From NCBI RefSeq assembly GCF_003369915.1, contig NC_046677.1:17626913-17690912 (forward strand): DNA of 64,000 bases, in the 5' to 3' direction. The position numbers and the translations under genes were made by a program. Numbering within the stretch: position 1 is the first letter of the stretch; every line of letters begins with the position of its first letter. Below, piece by piece: positions 11,809 through 23,100 of this stretch. The DNA comes from Drosophila miranda (Eukaryota; Arthropoda; Insecta; Diptera; Drosophilidae). Under the pieces are notes generated by a model that ran no database searches, was not told the DNA's origin, and was given only the letters and a program-made list of their open reading frames with translations.

Positions 11809-13390
11809 TAATAATGTAGTCAAAATACAATACAACAAAACAAACAAACAATTTAAATTAATAATAAATAAAAGTTACAAGCAAAAACAAATAAGAAAGC
11901 AACCAGAAAATAAACAACAACAACCAACAAAGGAAAAACACAAAAAAATTGCAAAATTATATAATTTTTATGTTTAAGGAATAATTTTTATTTCTTACCT
12001 TATTTTAATTGTATTTTATGTGTACTTTTTTTATAAAAAAATACAAAACCACAAAAATTGTAATTGAGAAAGGTTCGTATATGTCGATCTATACGAAAAG
12101 AACGAAATGAAACGTAATCATCCCCACTATATACAAATACGACACGAAATCCACAAAAAAAAAAAACTAAACCAAAATCTTTCTTTCCTTTATGTATAAG
12201 TCCTAATTTATAGAAGTTTATGCTTAAAAACAAATATACAAAGATTGAGCATGAAGAAGCGTAAATCTATACAGACACATACACACCCACACACAAACAA
12301 AAACCACATAATAAAAAAAACTCATTATTAAAATTAGACGTTACATTTATGAAAGAATGAAAGAGACAAAAATACAAAATTGAAGAAACAGCAAATGCAA
12401 TTAAATACAAAACAAATAAACATACAAATTGTATTGAATAAATCGAGGCACTATTGAAAGCATATTTCGACACACTTCGACACTCAAGTTTTACGTATGG
12501 TTTCAAAATTTTTGCGCCCTCTGTGGCCCCTACATCATCCACACTTACACCGACATCGACGCAGCCCCCCACCCACAAGGGGGAGTGACGCGACTCGACT
12601 CAACTGTGTGGGTTTTTCGTTCTAGGGCGCGTTCGAGCAACGGGAAGATTGAGTTCTGTTCGGGGTCCCCAACCAAGGGAGCCTCGGAGAGGCTTCTTTT
12701 GTTTCGTTTCAGCATTTAGCTCTAAGCCATGAATAATCTTAAGTATTTATGTCAGTATTAAACGAGGGTTTACATTTTGTTGAGCAAATCGAATAATAAC
12801 GATAAACCCAATTCATTTGTAAATTGTATAAACAAACTCGAGAATCGAAATATGGACAAGAATAAACTTTTAATGTTACATATACTCGTACGTATATCAA
12901 TTAGTGAGGGCAGGCCAGCGCCTACCCAAGATACAATATATACATGCAATAATACCAAGTTCTGAAAATATAACGACTGATATTTGACAAAGCAGTGCGC
13001 AGAGTTGGTCAATCAGAGTATGCACTCGTACTTATATGCCGCTAATACGATTCGACCCTCAACATACCCAACCAACCACCTACCCACACCCACTTTCCCT
13101 TAATAAAATCTACACAGACACCCACTGACCCAATTCCCACAGCGAGAGGCATTTCAGGGCTTTAAGCTTAAGTTGTGTACAACAGTTGAATTGAATATAC
13201 AGAGCAATCAAACATATGCCGCTGAATACAATAACGATACCAATTTGATACCGGTACCGATACCGATACCACAGACAATGAATATTGAAGAATCAAGCGT
13301 TTTTGTAAATACTTATTATATACCTACATAAACACATACCTATGTATCTGCATTAGATCTGAAAAAGCGAACAACAAGAATAAAATCAAC
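11809..13390 (+). other. Probable 3' UTR of the Df31-like gene
   Basis: A-rich sequence follows the stop codon, with several AATAAA signals (for example about 11864-11871 and 11909-11914) and a last one near 13380. No coding frame of note. The long A-rich tail fits alternative 3' UTR ends. The end point is a guess. Confidence 0.35.
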
Positions 13391-14151
13391 AAGCAACCAG
13401 TAGTAGTGAAAGGCAGACAACAGAACCACTCAAAAAGGAAGAGAAGAAGAAGAATATAAAGCATTTTTGAACGATGAAATAAATTATTGTAATTACGTAA
13501 AAGAGAAAACCATATTCAAGCTCGTGCATCCCTCTATTGGCATTTCTCAGATGCCAATAAAAAGTTTGTTTCAATTGGGCAGGCGGATGGAAAAGAACCC
13601 CTGTGGGTGTGGGGAAAAGAACCCCTAACTGGTATGTGTAGGGGTCGTTTGGGTAGGGACCGCTCATGGGTACATAATTCATTGATTCTTTCTTTACTCT
13701 CTCCTGGTGCACATGTGCGACCGATGATGATTCTCATTCCTCTCATTTCCCTGGATTGCATACAGAGGGTTGACAATACTGGTTATCAAACCCTTTCCTC
13801 TTGCGGTGGCGGTGATATATGAAAGGGAAACAAATTTCCGCTGTTTCCATGTAACAAATATTTTTGGTGCCAGCCTTAACACGGTGTACTTACAGATGTA
13901 TGTACATATGTAAGGTGAGGCCTTTCAGCTACGTTCCAGACTCAACAAACAGTAGTTCTACATGTTTATCTATAGCTATTAAAAGTATCTCGCTAAGCCA
14001 GTTTTAATAATAGGTAATAATTCAACTAAAAATACATATTTATGTATATCCTTTCCAAATTCCAAGTAGCTAAATCAATTTTCGTCTCCCTGATTTTTCA
14101 CTAACGTTTGTTTCGGACTTCACGTACATAAATCTATTACGTTATCTGCGA
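13391..14151. other. Spacer between the Df31-like gene and the P-derived gene, no gene seen
   Basis: A 14-bp word GGAAAAGAACCCCT occurs twice near 13588 and 13613. I find nothing like P-element ORF3 here (it would lie downstream of the minus-strand P-derived exons), and no recognisable P terminal inverted repeat. Confidence 0.4.
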
Positions 14152-15999
14152 TTATTGCAAAATTGTTATCAGCCAATAATACGAAACTCTTGATAACTTA
14201 CCTAGAATGTATTTGCGAATCCGACTTTCAAATTCCTGAGGCGTAGGAGAATGTTTTGGCTGAGAACGCATTGTGCACAAAAAATGTTCCAGATGGTCCA
14301 GCGACAACCTGCTAGTTATCACGTATTCCATGTCATACTTTTCTGCCACATAACATCTCAAAAAATCCAGCGACGAACTGCTAATCAAAATGCCCTCTTG
14401 GAAGGGCCAACGCTCTTCTTTCGACCCAGGTTTAATAGGGGTGGCCATCCAAGCCGACATTTGCTGTAGAACACTACACAGCATCCAGCTTGAGGTGGGC
14501 AATTTTGAGTTGAAGAGATCGAACCAGCTTTCCACCATCGTAACAAATTCTGCTGTTTCCTCACCATTACCCACATGTAGGCCAAGTTCCAAGCAGCGCG
14601 TTATTACAGAAGCAGTGGAGTTGGACAGAAGCTGTGTGGCCAATTCAATATTCTTTCTTTCTGGGCCGCTGACAATCAGGTGCTCCCGTGCCACCTTCCA
14701 AGTTAATGAAAGATCCAAATGAGAAAAATGATCCAGCGTTTCCTCAATGGCTTTGGCACCAATTACTTTCTCGCCCCACATAAGTCCACAATCGAGAAAG
14801 TGATATCTTATGTCCTTTATGAGGTGGGGCACATCTGCAAACACGAAAACGTTCATATCTGATTGAACTGGATGCGGGAACCACGACTTCTCTAAAAGAA
14901 GAAAGGAAACATCAGTACAAGTGTCTCACAAACCTTTTTTGGTAATCTTACCAGGAGAGATCTTAAGCTCTGACCACAGCTTACAGTTTTTTGGTCCCAC
15001 GTCACACACCAATGCCACTACAGTGTATCCTGCAGTGTATATCTTTCGGATGAGGATATTTATCATTTCTGCGGTCATGGACGTATTGTAATCAAAGTAG
15101 ATTGGTTGCTTCCATGATTTTTTCAGGCCCTGTACCATCGCCACTTGGACATAGTTTTCTGGTGGCGGAACAGATCTTTCTGTCGACGTCGATTCGTGCT
15201 CTGAAGCAACTTTCATCTTGTCAAAAGAGAGGACGCAAAGTTTATCCTTATCATCTATGTCCACAGAATTGGACAAAAGGTTGAGCACAAAATCCAATGT
15301 ACCAGGCTGAATTTTCACTGTCTGCAAACAGTTTCTTAAAGTGCGCTCGTGGGGGAACGGAAATCCCTTCTTGCAGAGGTGGCGATATGCTCGAGGTCCC
15401 ACTGTGTGGAGGCAAACGGCGTAGGCAATGTCTTCCGGATTCCAACAGACTCGCTTGCCATCGTTCCGAAGCTGCCTGAGTTGCGAAGTCGTGAATAGTT
15501 TATCGAGGGACTTCATCATTGTATGCATTTGTTGTACCTCCTGAGTGAGTCGTTTGTTTTCCCGCTGCAATTCTGTTACTTGCAATTTCAGCCGTAAATT
15601 TTCTAGCATGATGCCGGATTCTATGACTTCTTTCCTACAAATTAATAGATTTTTTAACGGTAAACCAGTTATTCCCAGTATTATTAACCGTACTTACTCT
15701 GTCTGAGAACTGAAATCTGTAGCATTGGATGCCGAAGAAGAGTTTATGTGCTCCGTGAATATGCCAACAAATTTTTCTGGAATGGCTTTGGCATTCAACC
15801 GGACACGTTTATTGCCGTTGTCACTCTCACTGGGATAATGAAAGTCACTGTCTTTGAAATGCTTTTCGCAGATCCTTGACGAATCAGATAGTACAACTCC
15901 AAGAGATTGTGTCCATTGTTTACGTTTGGTTTCATTTTTTGGTAGTTTAAAAATTTTTTTATTCGTCTTGGTTCGACAGATCCCGCAGTAGCCTGACAT
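14152..15999 (-). CDS. P-element-derived (THAP domain) repressor-like gene, three exons, no exon 3
   Basis: Exons 15999-15698, 15634-14952 and 14891-14152 encode 574 aa, almost exactly the length of the P-element 66-kDa repressor (576 aa), with introns at the same places as P IVS1 and IVS2. Exon 0 is a THAP zinc finger: Y4-C5-x2-C8, P20, W29, C44-x2-H47, F48 and the AIPEKF box. A leucine-rich coiled coil follows (LENLRLKLQVTELQRENKRL). The core retains the transposase acidic residues in FDKMKVA, CDVGPKN and LEHFL, while the P GTP-site NKSD reads SHLD. The protein ends by reading through a perfect donor (G|GTAAGT at 14201-14200), adding about 16 residues (LSRVSYYWLITILQ), just as the 66-kDa form arises from retained IVS3. 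Exon 3 is not found. Whether the donor is used is unknown. This resembles immobile P neogenes described in obscura and montium flies. Confidence 0.9.
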
Positions 16000-16099
16000 T
16001 TTTCAGTGTTCTAGAAAATTAACAAGAATGAAAAGCTTAAAACAAAACCGAATATCACAATCAAAGTGGTGTATTTATGTATATGTATGTTAGAAGGAA

Positions 16100-16136
16100 A
16101 GTCAACTAACGTCCCGTGCCGCACCCTGTATAAATA
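16100..16136 (-). promoter_or_regulatory. TATA box and start region of the P-derived gene
   Basis: On the minus strand TATTTATA (plus TATAAATA, 16129-16136) lies about 130 bp upstream of the start codon at 15999, with an initiator-like TTAGTTG about 30 bp downstream near 16103. Spacing fits a classical TATA promoter. Native P-element ends are not evident, so the promoter may have been acquired at the insertion site. Confidence 0.4.
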
Positions 16137-17081
16137 CACCTTGCGAATACGCATGTGCATATGTATTACTTTTTTTAGGTGCGCGCTTCTGCATATACTT
16201 CTGCACTTAGAATGGTGTTAAGAATTTGCAAACTAAATGCAAAAAAAGAGCTATCTCTGCTTTCCAGTTGCTCAGGGAGCATTGCAGGCGGTAGCTTATG
16301 GATTGTTTACTAGATAACATAACATAATTGTTAAATCCTTGCTTACCGGACCTAGTACGAGTCGTCTTACCTGAACACCTCCGATGATGGTAAAACTTGG
16401 AACACTGCCGAACAAGGATGTTTCAGTAGACTAAGTCATTGATACCATCACATATTGCACCGTTTCGCCCGATTTGAATGCACTTTAGCTAAGCTATGAA
16501 TAAACATGAAACTACAGCAAGTTAAGTTTTGATCGAATTTGTTTGGAAACAATGTTTTGGGCTCGCGCCCGAAAATTACACAGCTGTTCGATTGAATTAT
16601 CGGTGTCGGCTACCAACACTAATTTATCGATGCATCTCTCTTAAGTGTAGATTTTCAGTGAAGTCTAGTGGAATACCTTCTAATTTTTGGCGCAAACGGT
16701 CTCGAACAATTTGTAAACACACGATGGGTAAGCGGGATAGATAGAGCATACATTGTATGTATGTATGTAAATATGGTGAGAATTCACTTGTGACACTTTT
16801 CATGACTAAACTCATGACTCAGCTGACGTGACGCCGACGTCGGCAGAACCAAGTGAAAAAAATGCACAATATTGTTGACGCTTGTGAGGAGGAAAGGTCA
16901 GCTTTGTTTATATTTAGTGTTTTAATAATTACAATTGTTCCTTGCAGTTTAGTGCTTTAATTGGTTAAACTAAAGTGAAATCAGGGCACGTTCTAGAGGG
17001 TAAACTATCCGGGAAATAAATTGAACGTACCAAAATGTAAGATCTGAAAGTAAAGAATATATTTTTAGGCGAGACCAGGCG
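16137..17081. other. Intergenic region upstream of the P-derived and DUF4806-like genes
   Basis: AT-rich, with ATGTATGTATGT runs near 16755-16770 and a TATCGATG DRE-like core at about 16626-16633. The two flanking genes are divergent, so both promoters should lie here. No coding frame is supported. Confidence 0.4.
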
Positions 17082-18116
17082 ATGGCTGACGAAGAACCGC
17101 CTTTTAAAATCGGATGCATAAAGTTTGAAGCAGAGGATGGTAAGTAATACTTGCGTATTAAAATATATAATATGTATGAGAAATTTTAATCTTATTTTTA
17201 CAGAATTCCAGCAGGCGGTCCCATTAATATCGCGTAAGTATAAGCATTTTTTAAGTGTAACTGCGCTATTGATAGAAATATATTTTTATTACAGACTCAG
17301 CTGAAGAACGGATTATCAATGTTCTTAAAGGTAGGTAATCCCAAATATTTTATAGCTTAAAATTCGTATTCCTTACAATTATATTGATGTAGAAATTTCC
17401 GAAGAGAATAAAGAACTACGCGATCAAGTTGAGGTCGTTTCTAAAAAGCTCGATGTGATGGCGGACAAACTGGCGGAGGCAACTGCTTTAATGAAGACCC
17501 AGGTTCCAAATGAGACGGATGATATAAAATTCCCATTAAAATCAGTGATGGAGCTGGAGAACCTCGACTCCATAATAACAACTACGGAGCTGTCGGATAT
17601 GTATGTAAGTGGTAATCAAAAAAGAAAGGAAGCTAGCTTTGATAACTCCCTGAAGTCATTTTATATGTAAGTCCGATCCGTACGGTTTCTAAGCTTGATC
17701 TTGCGTGGGTAAAAAATACGAATATTGTAAAAGTTGTATGTATATTTCTTTTCAACTGAGCGACTTATATATTCGCAGATCAGAAAGATATGGAGCTTAA
17801 TTGCAAATGGACCATTATCAAAAAGTATAAAAAACGTGATGGACGAGGGACTGATTTTTGTTTTTAATTTGGACGGAACAGCGGGCAAGATGGCCCTAAA
17901 GGGATATAACAGGTTTTACAGTGTCTTGGAAAGTAAGTCTAAGCTAACACACAAAAAGGATTTATAAATTAATCCATATATTTAATTTCAGTGGCGACGC
18001 GGATGAAGAGCCCCGGCGACTGCCCCAAAAAGGCTCTACGAAAAGCAATACAAAATGTTAAAAATAATAGTATAAAAAAAAATTCAAGAGCTAGAAAGGT
18101 ACACATATTAAAATAA
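17082..18116 (+). CDS. DUF4806-like protein with coiled coil, multi-exon
   Basis: Small exons join cleanly: 17082-17139, 17204-17233, 17295-17330, 17393-17604, 17779-17932 and 17992-18116. The protein begins MADEEPPFKIGCIKFEAED, has a coiled-coil stretch (SEENKELRDQVEVVSKKLD) and then IKFPLKSVMELENLDS, which resembles the DUF4806 opening 'FPLKTxEEL'. Next come SIKNVMDEGLIFVFNLDGTA, GKMALKGYN and a basic tail (KKALRKAIQNVKNN), matching the family's end with its tryptophan/glycine-lysine motif. An alternative donor at 17667 would extend exon 4 by VSGNQKRKEASFDNSLKSFY but puts the next exon out of frame, so I chose the phase-0 donor at 17605. Function is unknown. The Drosophila DUF4806 family is largely uncharacterised. 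The assignment is by pattern only. Confidence 0.55.
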
Positions 18117-18189
18117 AATAAAACTAAAATATTATAATAAACAATTGTATTCACTCATGACTTCAGTAATTATTTTTTTCAAAAATTGG

Positions 18190-18269
18190 GATGATATAAA
18201 ATTCATATTAAATTCAGTGATGGAGCTGGAGAACCTCGACTCCATAATAACAACTACGGAGCTGTCGGA
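18190..18269 (+). repeat. 80-bp partial duplication of DUF4806-like exon 4
   Basis: These 80 bases match 17518-17597 with three mismatches and no gap. The copied frame still reads DDIKF followed by NSVMELENLDSIITTTELSE, then runs into unrelated sequence and stops. The copy lies about 75 bp past the parent gene's stop. It looks like a recent duplication remnant. Confidence 0.85.
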
Positions 18270-18331
18270 GCTGATGTCACTGATGAGAACGCCATCCTTG
18301 AACCACCCATAGGAACTCGCTCATTTGAAAT

Positions 18332-18577
18332 TCACCTGTTCTTTGTTTTGGGGCGGGCCATGAGAAGTAGGACTGAGGTCACCAGGTACATATGATTCCT
18401 GATACTTACTGCAGATGTACATAGATCTCTCGCCAAACCATTCGCTTTAAGAGTGGGAATACTAATCGCTGTGTCAGTCAATTGTCTTAAAATTGGATTT
18501 CCGTCCAGTCTGGTCCCCACAGCCATTCCAGAGAAATCGACTCTAGATGCCATTACATTTTGCAGAAAAGATTTCAT
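18332..18577 (-). CDS. Small minus-strand ORF with a perfect splice donor
   Basis: An 81-codon frame begins MKSFLQNVMASRVDFSG and continues GNPILRQLTDTAISI. At 18410/18409 it meets a perfect donor, GCA|GTAAGT, after LARDLCTSA. Composition is protein-like. I do not recognise it and find no convincing next exon. It could be a small mitochondrial-type gene, a fragment of a degraded gene, or chance. Low confidence. Confidence 0.25.
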   Translation of the reverse strand: MKSFLQNVMASRVDFSGMAVGTRLDGNPILRQLTDTAISIPTLKANGLARDLCTSAVSIRNHMYLVTSVLLLMARPKTKNR

Positions 18578-18716
18578 AGAATCTGAATCATACCAGGATC
18601 ATTTACTGTTGAAGTTGCCAGTGGAAATCTTTGCAGTCGTATCTTGTACAGCTACATAAATGGTTCTCAATAAAAACAGAACGAAAATGCAAGCCTTTGA
18701 AGAACGAGAAAAATCG

Positions 18717-18722
18717 TTTATT
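18717..18722 (-). terminator. Poly(A) signal of the HemK2 gene
   Basis: TTTATT on the plus strand gives AATAAA on the minus strand, only 7 bp past the HemK2 stop, so the 3' UTR is very short. Confidence 0.6.
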
Positions 18723-18729
18723 GCTAAAG

Positions 18730-19410
18730 TCATGATGGCAACCTGGTTACTTTCAGTATGTACAGATATTCGCCGGGAATGCGTCGTTCCATGAACTTAA
18801 CAGCCTTAAATCGCAGACTATCCAATCGTTTGATAATTTCGTTCGGTTTGTTCTCCCGCAGCAGCAGCAAATAGAGGACGCCAAGCGGCGAGAGAATGTC
18901 ATCGAGTTGCTGTATTAGAGTGTCGGTAACGCGACGGCCATCCTTGCCGCCGGCCCACGAGTAAACTAGATTGCGCTCCGTCGAAAGGTTGCTTTCTCCT
19001 GCCGACCCAGGCCCGAACATCTGACACTGCAACTCATCGTCACTGGTCACAACGTAGGGAGGATTGAAAAGCAGCACGTCCACTAAACGCTTGCGAAGAA
19101 CATCAGCCAAATTGCAGTTTACGCTGTCAACGCGTGCTCCATTGTGCCTTGCAGTGCGTCTGGTGGCGTCACAGGCCTTTGGATTTATGTCCGTGGCCAG
19201 GCAAAGGGAGGTGTTGGCGAGCTGCTTGGATAGGGCAGTAATGATGATCCCCGAGCCTGATCCAATCTCAACGCAAAGACGTGGCTGCAGCCCATTCAAG
19301 AACGGCAAATCGGCTTCCAAGGCGTCGAGCAGCAAAAACGAATCTTCGGCCGGCTCGTAGACGTGCTCGTAGTCCTGCGAGGTAAGATGGTCGAAGTGTG
19401 GCGTTTCCAT
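18730..19410 (-). CDS. HemK2: HemK2-type protein methyltransferase (N6AMT1 homologue)
   Basis: Single exon, 226 aa. It has the class I SAM-binding motif VEIGSGSGIIITALSKQL, the acidic loop ATDINPKAC and the catalytic FNPPYVVT (NPPY) that marks the HemK/PrmC family. Its length and lack of an N-terminal helical domain match eukaryotic HemK2/N6AMT1, which with Trm112 methylates the glutamine of the GGQ motif in translation release factor eRF1 (and reportedly histone H4K12). The start is the first Met and it leads straight into HFDHLTSQDYEHVYEPAEDS, the family start. The start codon is 7 bp after the Snapin stop, so both may be read from one transcript. No sign of damage. Confidence 0.9.
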   Translation of the reverse strand: METPHFDHLTSQDYEHVYEPAEDSFLLLDALEADLPFLNGLQPRLCVEIGSGSGIIITALSKQLANTSLCLATDINPKACDATRRTARHNGARVDSVNCNLADVLRKRLVDVLLFNPPYVVTSDDELQCQMFGPGSAGESNLSTERNLVYSWAGGKDGRRVTDTLIQQLDDILSPLGVLYLLLLRENKPNEIIKRLDSLRFKAVKFMERRIPGEYLYILKVTRLPS

Positions 19411-19417
19411 GTCTTGC

Positions 19418-19828
19418 CTACGATATGTTCGTACTAAGCGCCGAGTCTAGAAGGGCCTGACGCCTCCGCTGCTCCTTCTCTATGAGCTTGTGCAGCCCCG
19501 TCAGCCGCTCTTGGCTCGTGCTCAGCACGTTGCTGATGATGGTCACCTTGTGCTTTACGTTGAGCAGCTCCTTCACCTTGTCTGCGAATTCGGGAATTTG
19601 ATGCTGGGCTTTCTCGATGTCCCGCAGTTGGGCGGCGAGGGCGGCCAGCTGTCCACGCAGCTCCGTCTGCAGTTGTATGGTGGAAGCAACGCGTTCGTCC
19701 AACTTCTCGATGGTGGGCTTAAAGAGGTTCGTGATGCCCTCGGCCAAGATGTCGCGGGTGGGATTGGTGCAGAAGTTTTCTGTGTTCTCGTCCAAAGATG
19801 TTACAGTGCTATCAGAGTCTTTGTCCAT
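19418..19828 (-). CDS. Snapin: Snapin, SNARE-associated BLOC-1/BORC subunit
   Basis: Single exon, 136 aa, intronless. After an acidic N terminus comes NPTRDILAEGITNLFKP, then a long heptad-repeat coiled coil (LQTELRGQLAALAAQLRDIE and VKELLNVKHKVTIISNVL). SNAPIN is a small coiled-coil protein of the BLOC-1 and BORC complexes, involved in lysosome-related organelle and synaptic vesicle function. Length matches the family (about 130-140 aa). The reading frame lies directly before HemK2 on the same strand with a 7-bp spacer and no room for a promoter. Confidence 0.9.
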   Translation of the reverse strand: MDKDSDSTVTSLDENTENFCTNPTRDILAEGITNLFKPTIEKLDERVASTIQLQTELRGQLAALAAQLRDIEKAQHQIPEFADKVKELLNVKHKVTIISNVLSTSQERLTGLHKLIEKEQRRRQALLDSALSTNIS

Positions 19829-20197
19829 GGCAAAATCTAATCGAGTTAAACAGGAAAGTCTTGCACTGGGGCAGATCTGGTGCAGTGTTGCAAAACGTCA
19901 AAGGCCTCTTGGAGGGTTGAAATAAACACGGAAAAGAATCAAATATTCAATAGCAGTTAAATACATTAGCTAATATCAACAGTAATATATTTTTTTATCA
20001 GCTTGTAAATAAAATTCAATCTCGATACAGAAAATAGTAACACTAGAACAGTCAGAGCTTAGACTAACTTAGAACAGACAGGACTCATGCACATCTCTAG
20101 CCAGCGATGTCGTTTCGATATATGGGTGCATCCCAGCCATCCATCGCTAATAAATTATAATAATAGCCAAATAGCACCGATTACAACAGCCGGTGAA

Positions 20198-23100
20198 ATG
20201 GATACATACTCAGTGGACGTAGTATATCAAGCAATCAGTGCACTCTTTCAAGGCAATAACCCCAAGGAGCAGGAGAAGGCCAACAAATGGCTGCAGGAGT
20301 TCCAGAAGTCGGTGAGTGTCGGGCTGAGCCCCGATAGTGCCCGTGTCCAATGCGTTTAATTGATCTGGTATTTCCCTGTGAAGATATACTCGTGGACGAT
20401 TGCGGACGAGTTGCTGCACCAGAAGCGGGACCTGCATGCCAACTACTTCGCGGCCCAGACGATGCGGAACAAGATACAGAACTCCTTCAGTGAGTTGCCT
20501 CCGCACACACACGAGTCCCTGCGGGACTCTCTGATCACCCACATCGGACAGATCGACGCGCAGACGGACATTGTAATTGTGACGCAGCTGAGTCTGGCTG
20601 TGGCCGACCTGGCCCTGCTGATGGCCTCCTGGCAGGAGCCGATAAACGATCTACTAAAGACACTGGCCCCGCATCCTGCGGCCATATGGCCACTCTTGGA
20701 GGTACTCAAGGTGCTGCCCGAGGAGATCGACTCACGCTATCTGCGCCTGGGCGCCAACCGCCGGGAGGAGGTCCACAAACAGCTAGATGCCAGTGCAGAG
20801 TGTGTTTTGAAGTTTTTGTGCATGTGCCTGCAACGAGACGACCTGGACCAGCAGCGCGTATGGAACGCAGCTCTGCGGACCTACAGTGCCTGGATGGTGA
20901 TTCACGTCTTCCCCTTCTCCCACATCTGCAATAACACTCTAACCCAGCTTGCCTTTCGACTGCTCAACCAGCCCGAGACGGCTGGCAAGCTCCACGACAA
21001 TGCCACGGAGTGCGTTTGTGCTTTGCTATCCTGCATGACCACGCGCCATGATAGCGACAACGCAAACGATGCGCCCGTGGAGGCTCAAGTCTTCAGTGCC
21101 GTGTGCATGTTGGAGACCCCCTATCACTTGAGTGTGGCGCACGAGGACACGGACAAAACTATTAACTTCTGTCGCATCTTCACTTCACTCTGCGATGCCT
21201 TCTTTTATAAGATGCTGTCGGACCAGCAGACGCCGCACTACTCCATGAAAGGCTTAGATCTGGTGCTGCTATGTGTCGGACATTTCGACTACGAGGTGGC
21301 GGAGATCACCTTTCATTTGTGGTACAAGCTTAGCGAGGACCTTTTTCAGCGCTACGATGACAAGTTGACTGCGAAATTCAGGCCGCACATCGAGCGACTG
21401 ATCAGCGCTCTCTACCGCCATTCGCAGATGGAAAGTGACCACGAAGGGCTCATCGAAGAGAACAATAATTTCTATGTGAGCTTAAAGAAGCATTCCTTAT
21501 TCGCTTGCACTGTTCAAATATCAATGACTATTTCTCTTCTCTTCCAGGACTTTCGGCGGAAGGTTTCAGACCTGATCAAGGATGTGGCTTTTATAGTTGG
21601 TTCAGGAGCGTGCTTCAAGCAAATGTTTATGATCCTCCAAGCGCCAGAAACGACCTGGGAGTCTACAGAGGCGGCGCTTTTCGTCATGCTGAATGTGGCC
21701 AAAAATATATTACCGTAAATTTGAAGGCTCTTTAAACTCGTATTGTGTCCAACTATCATTTGATTAACTCCCATTGCAGAGACGAGAATGATGTAATACC
21801 CAAGGTGGTGGAAGCAATCCTCACTATGTCGGAACAAACGCATATAGCAGTTCGTTACACAGCCATCCTCCTGATTGGAGAGCTCTGCGACTGGATTGAG
21901 AATCATTCGGAATCTCTGGAGGCAGTACTCAACTTTTTACTTTACGCGCTGCAGCAGAAGAATGGCTTGGCACCAGCGGCGGCTATAGCTTTGACCTCGA
22001 TCTGTACCGCCTGCAGGCACAAGATGGTGTGCCACATCAGTGGCTTGGTGGAGATTGCTCGCAGCTTGGACAGCTTTCAGATCAACAACGATGTGGCCAT
22101 TGGACTGCTTAAGGGTATTTCATTGATATTGACGCGGCTGACGCGGGAACAGCTTCAATCTGCACTGAGGGAGATTGTGGGCTTTCAGCTGGAGCCGCTC
22201 GCTCATCTACTGGAGTCCAGCACCGGAAGCGTGCAGAAGGGAGAGCGTGAGGATCCAGTGTATTGGATAGACAGAGCCTGTGCCATCATACGGCACACAA
22301 ACCCCGATGTCCCTGACAATGTGGAGCACCCGACGGTGGCCATACTCAACGACGCCTGGCCGCTGATATCGCAGGTGATGAACAAGTTTCAAAATGACTT
22401 GCGCATCATGGAGAGAACCTGTCGGCTAATCCGCTATGGCATCAGGATGGTCAGAAAGCAGGCTATGCACCTGGTGGAGCCGCTAATCAAGCAAATGGTT
22501 GTCCTGTATGCTGTACAACACCACAGCTGTTTCCTTTACGTAGGTTCCATACTAGTCGACGAGTTTGCCAAGTCGAGTGAGTGCATTACCGGCTTGTTGG
22601 AGATGCTACAGGCTTTCATCGAGCCCACCTTTGGTCTGCTGCAAATGGAAAATGGACTACGCAATAATCCCGACACTGTAGACGACTTCTTCCGTCTGGC
22701 CTCGCGCTACCTCGACTGCTGCCCGCTGCAGCTCATACAAAGCAGTCTCATTACCCCGATCTTCCAGTGTGCCCTGATCGCCTGCTCCCTGGACCACCGC
22801 GAGGCGAACTCCTCAGTGATGAAGTTTTTCATCAATCTACTCATCTGGGGACGCACCACGCACAGCAGGCATGCGGAGTGTCGACCCCTGGTCGTTGATC
22901 TGGCCAACCAACACGGTGGCGCCCTGGTCATGAACCTCATCCAGGCTTCCGTCTTCCAGCTGCATTCGTACATGCTGGCCGATGTCGCCGAGGTGCTCAA
23001 TGAGCTGAAACAGGTGGTCACCAACGAGCAGATGCAGCCGTTCCTGGCCAACGCCCTGGAAGCTTTACCCAAGAAGAACAGTGGCGGCTATGTGACGGTC

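Noticed and set aside
17605-17666. Use of the donor at 17667 as the main exon 4 end of the DUF4806-like gene
   Set aside because: It leaves phase 2 and the next exon (17779) then hits a stop quickly. The 17605 donor keeps the frame.
20087-20197. Upstream in-frame Met for Tnpo-SR adding about 37 residues
   Set aside because: The added peptide has no importin likeness, and MDTYSV at 20198 is directly followed by the conserved N terminus.
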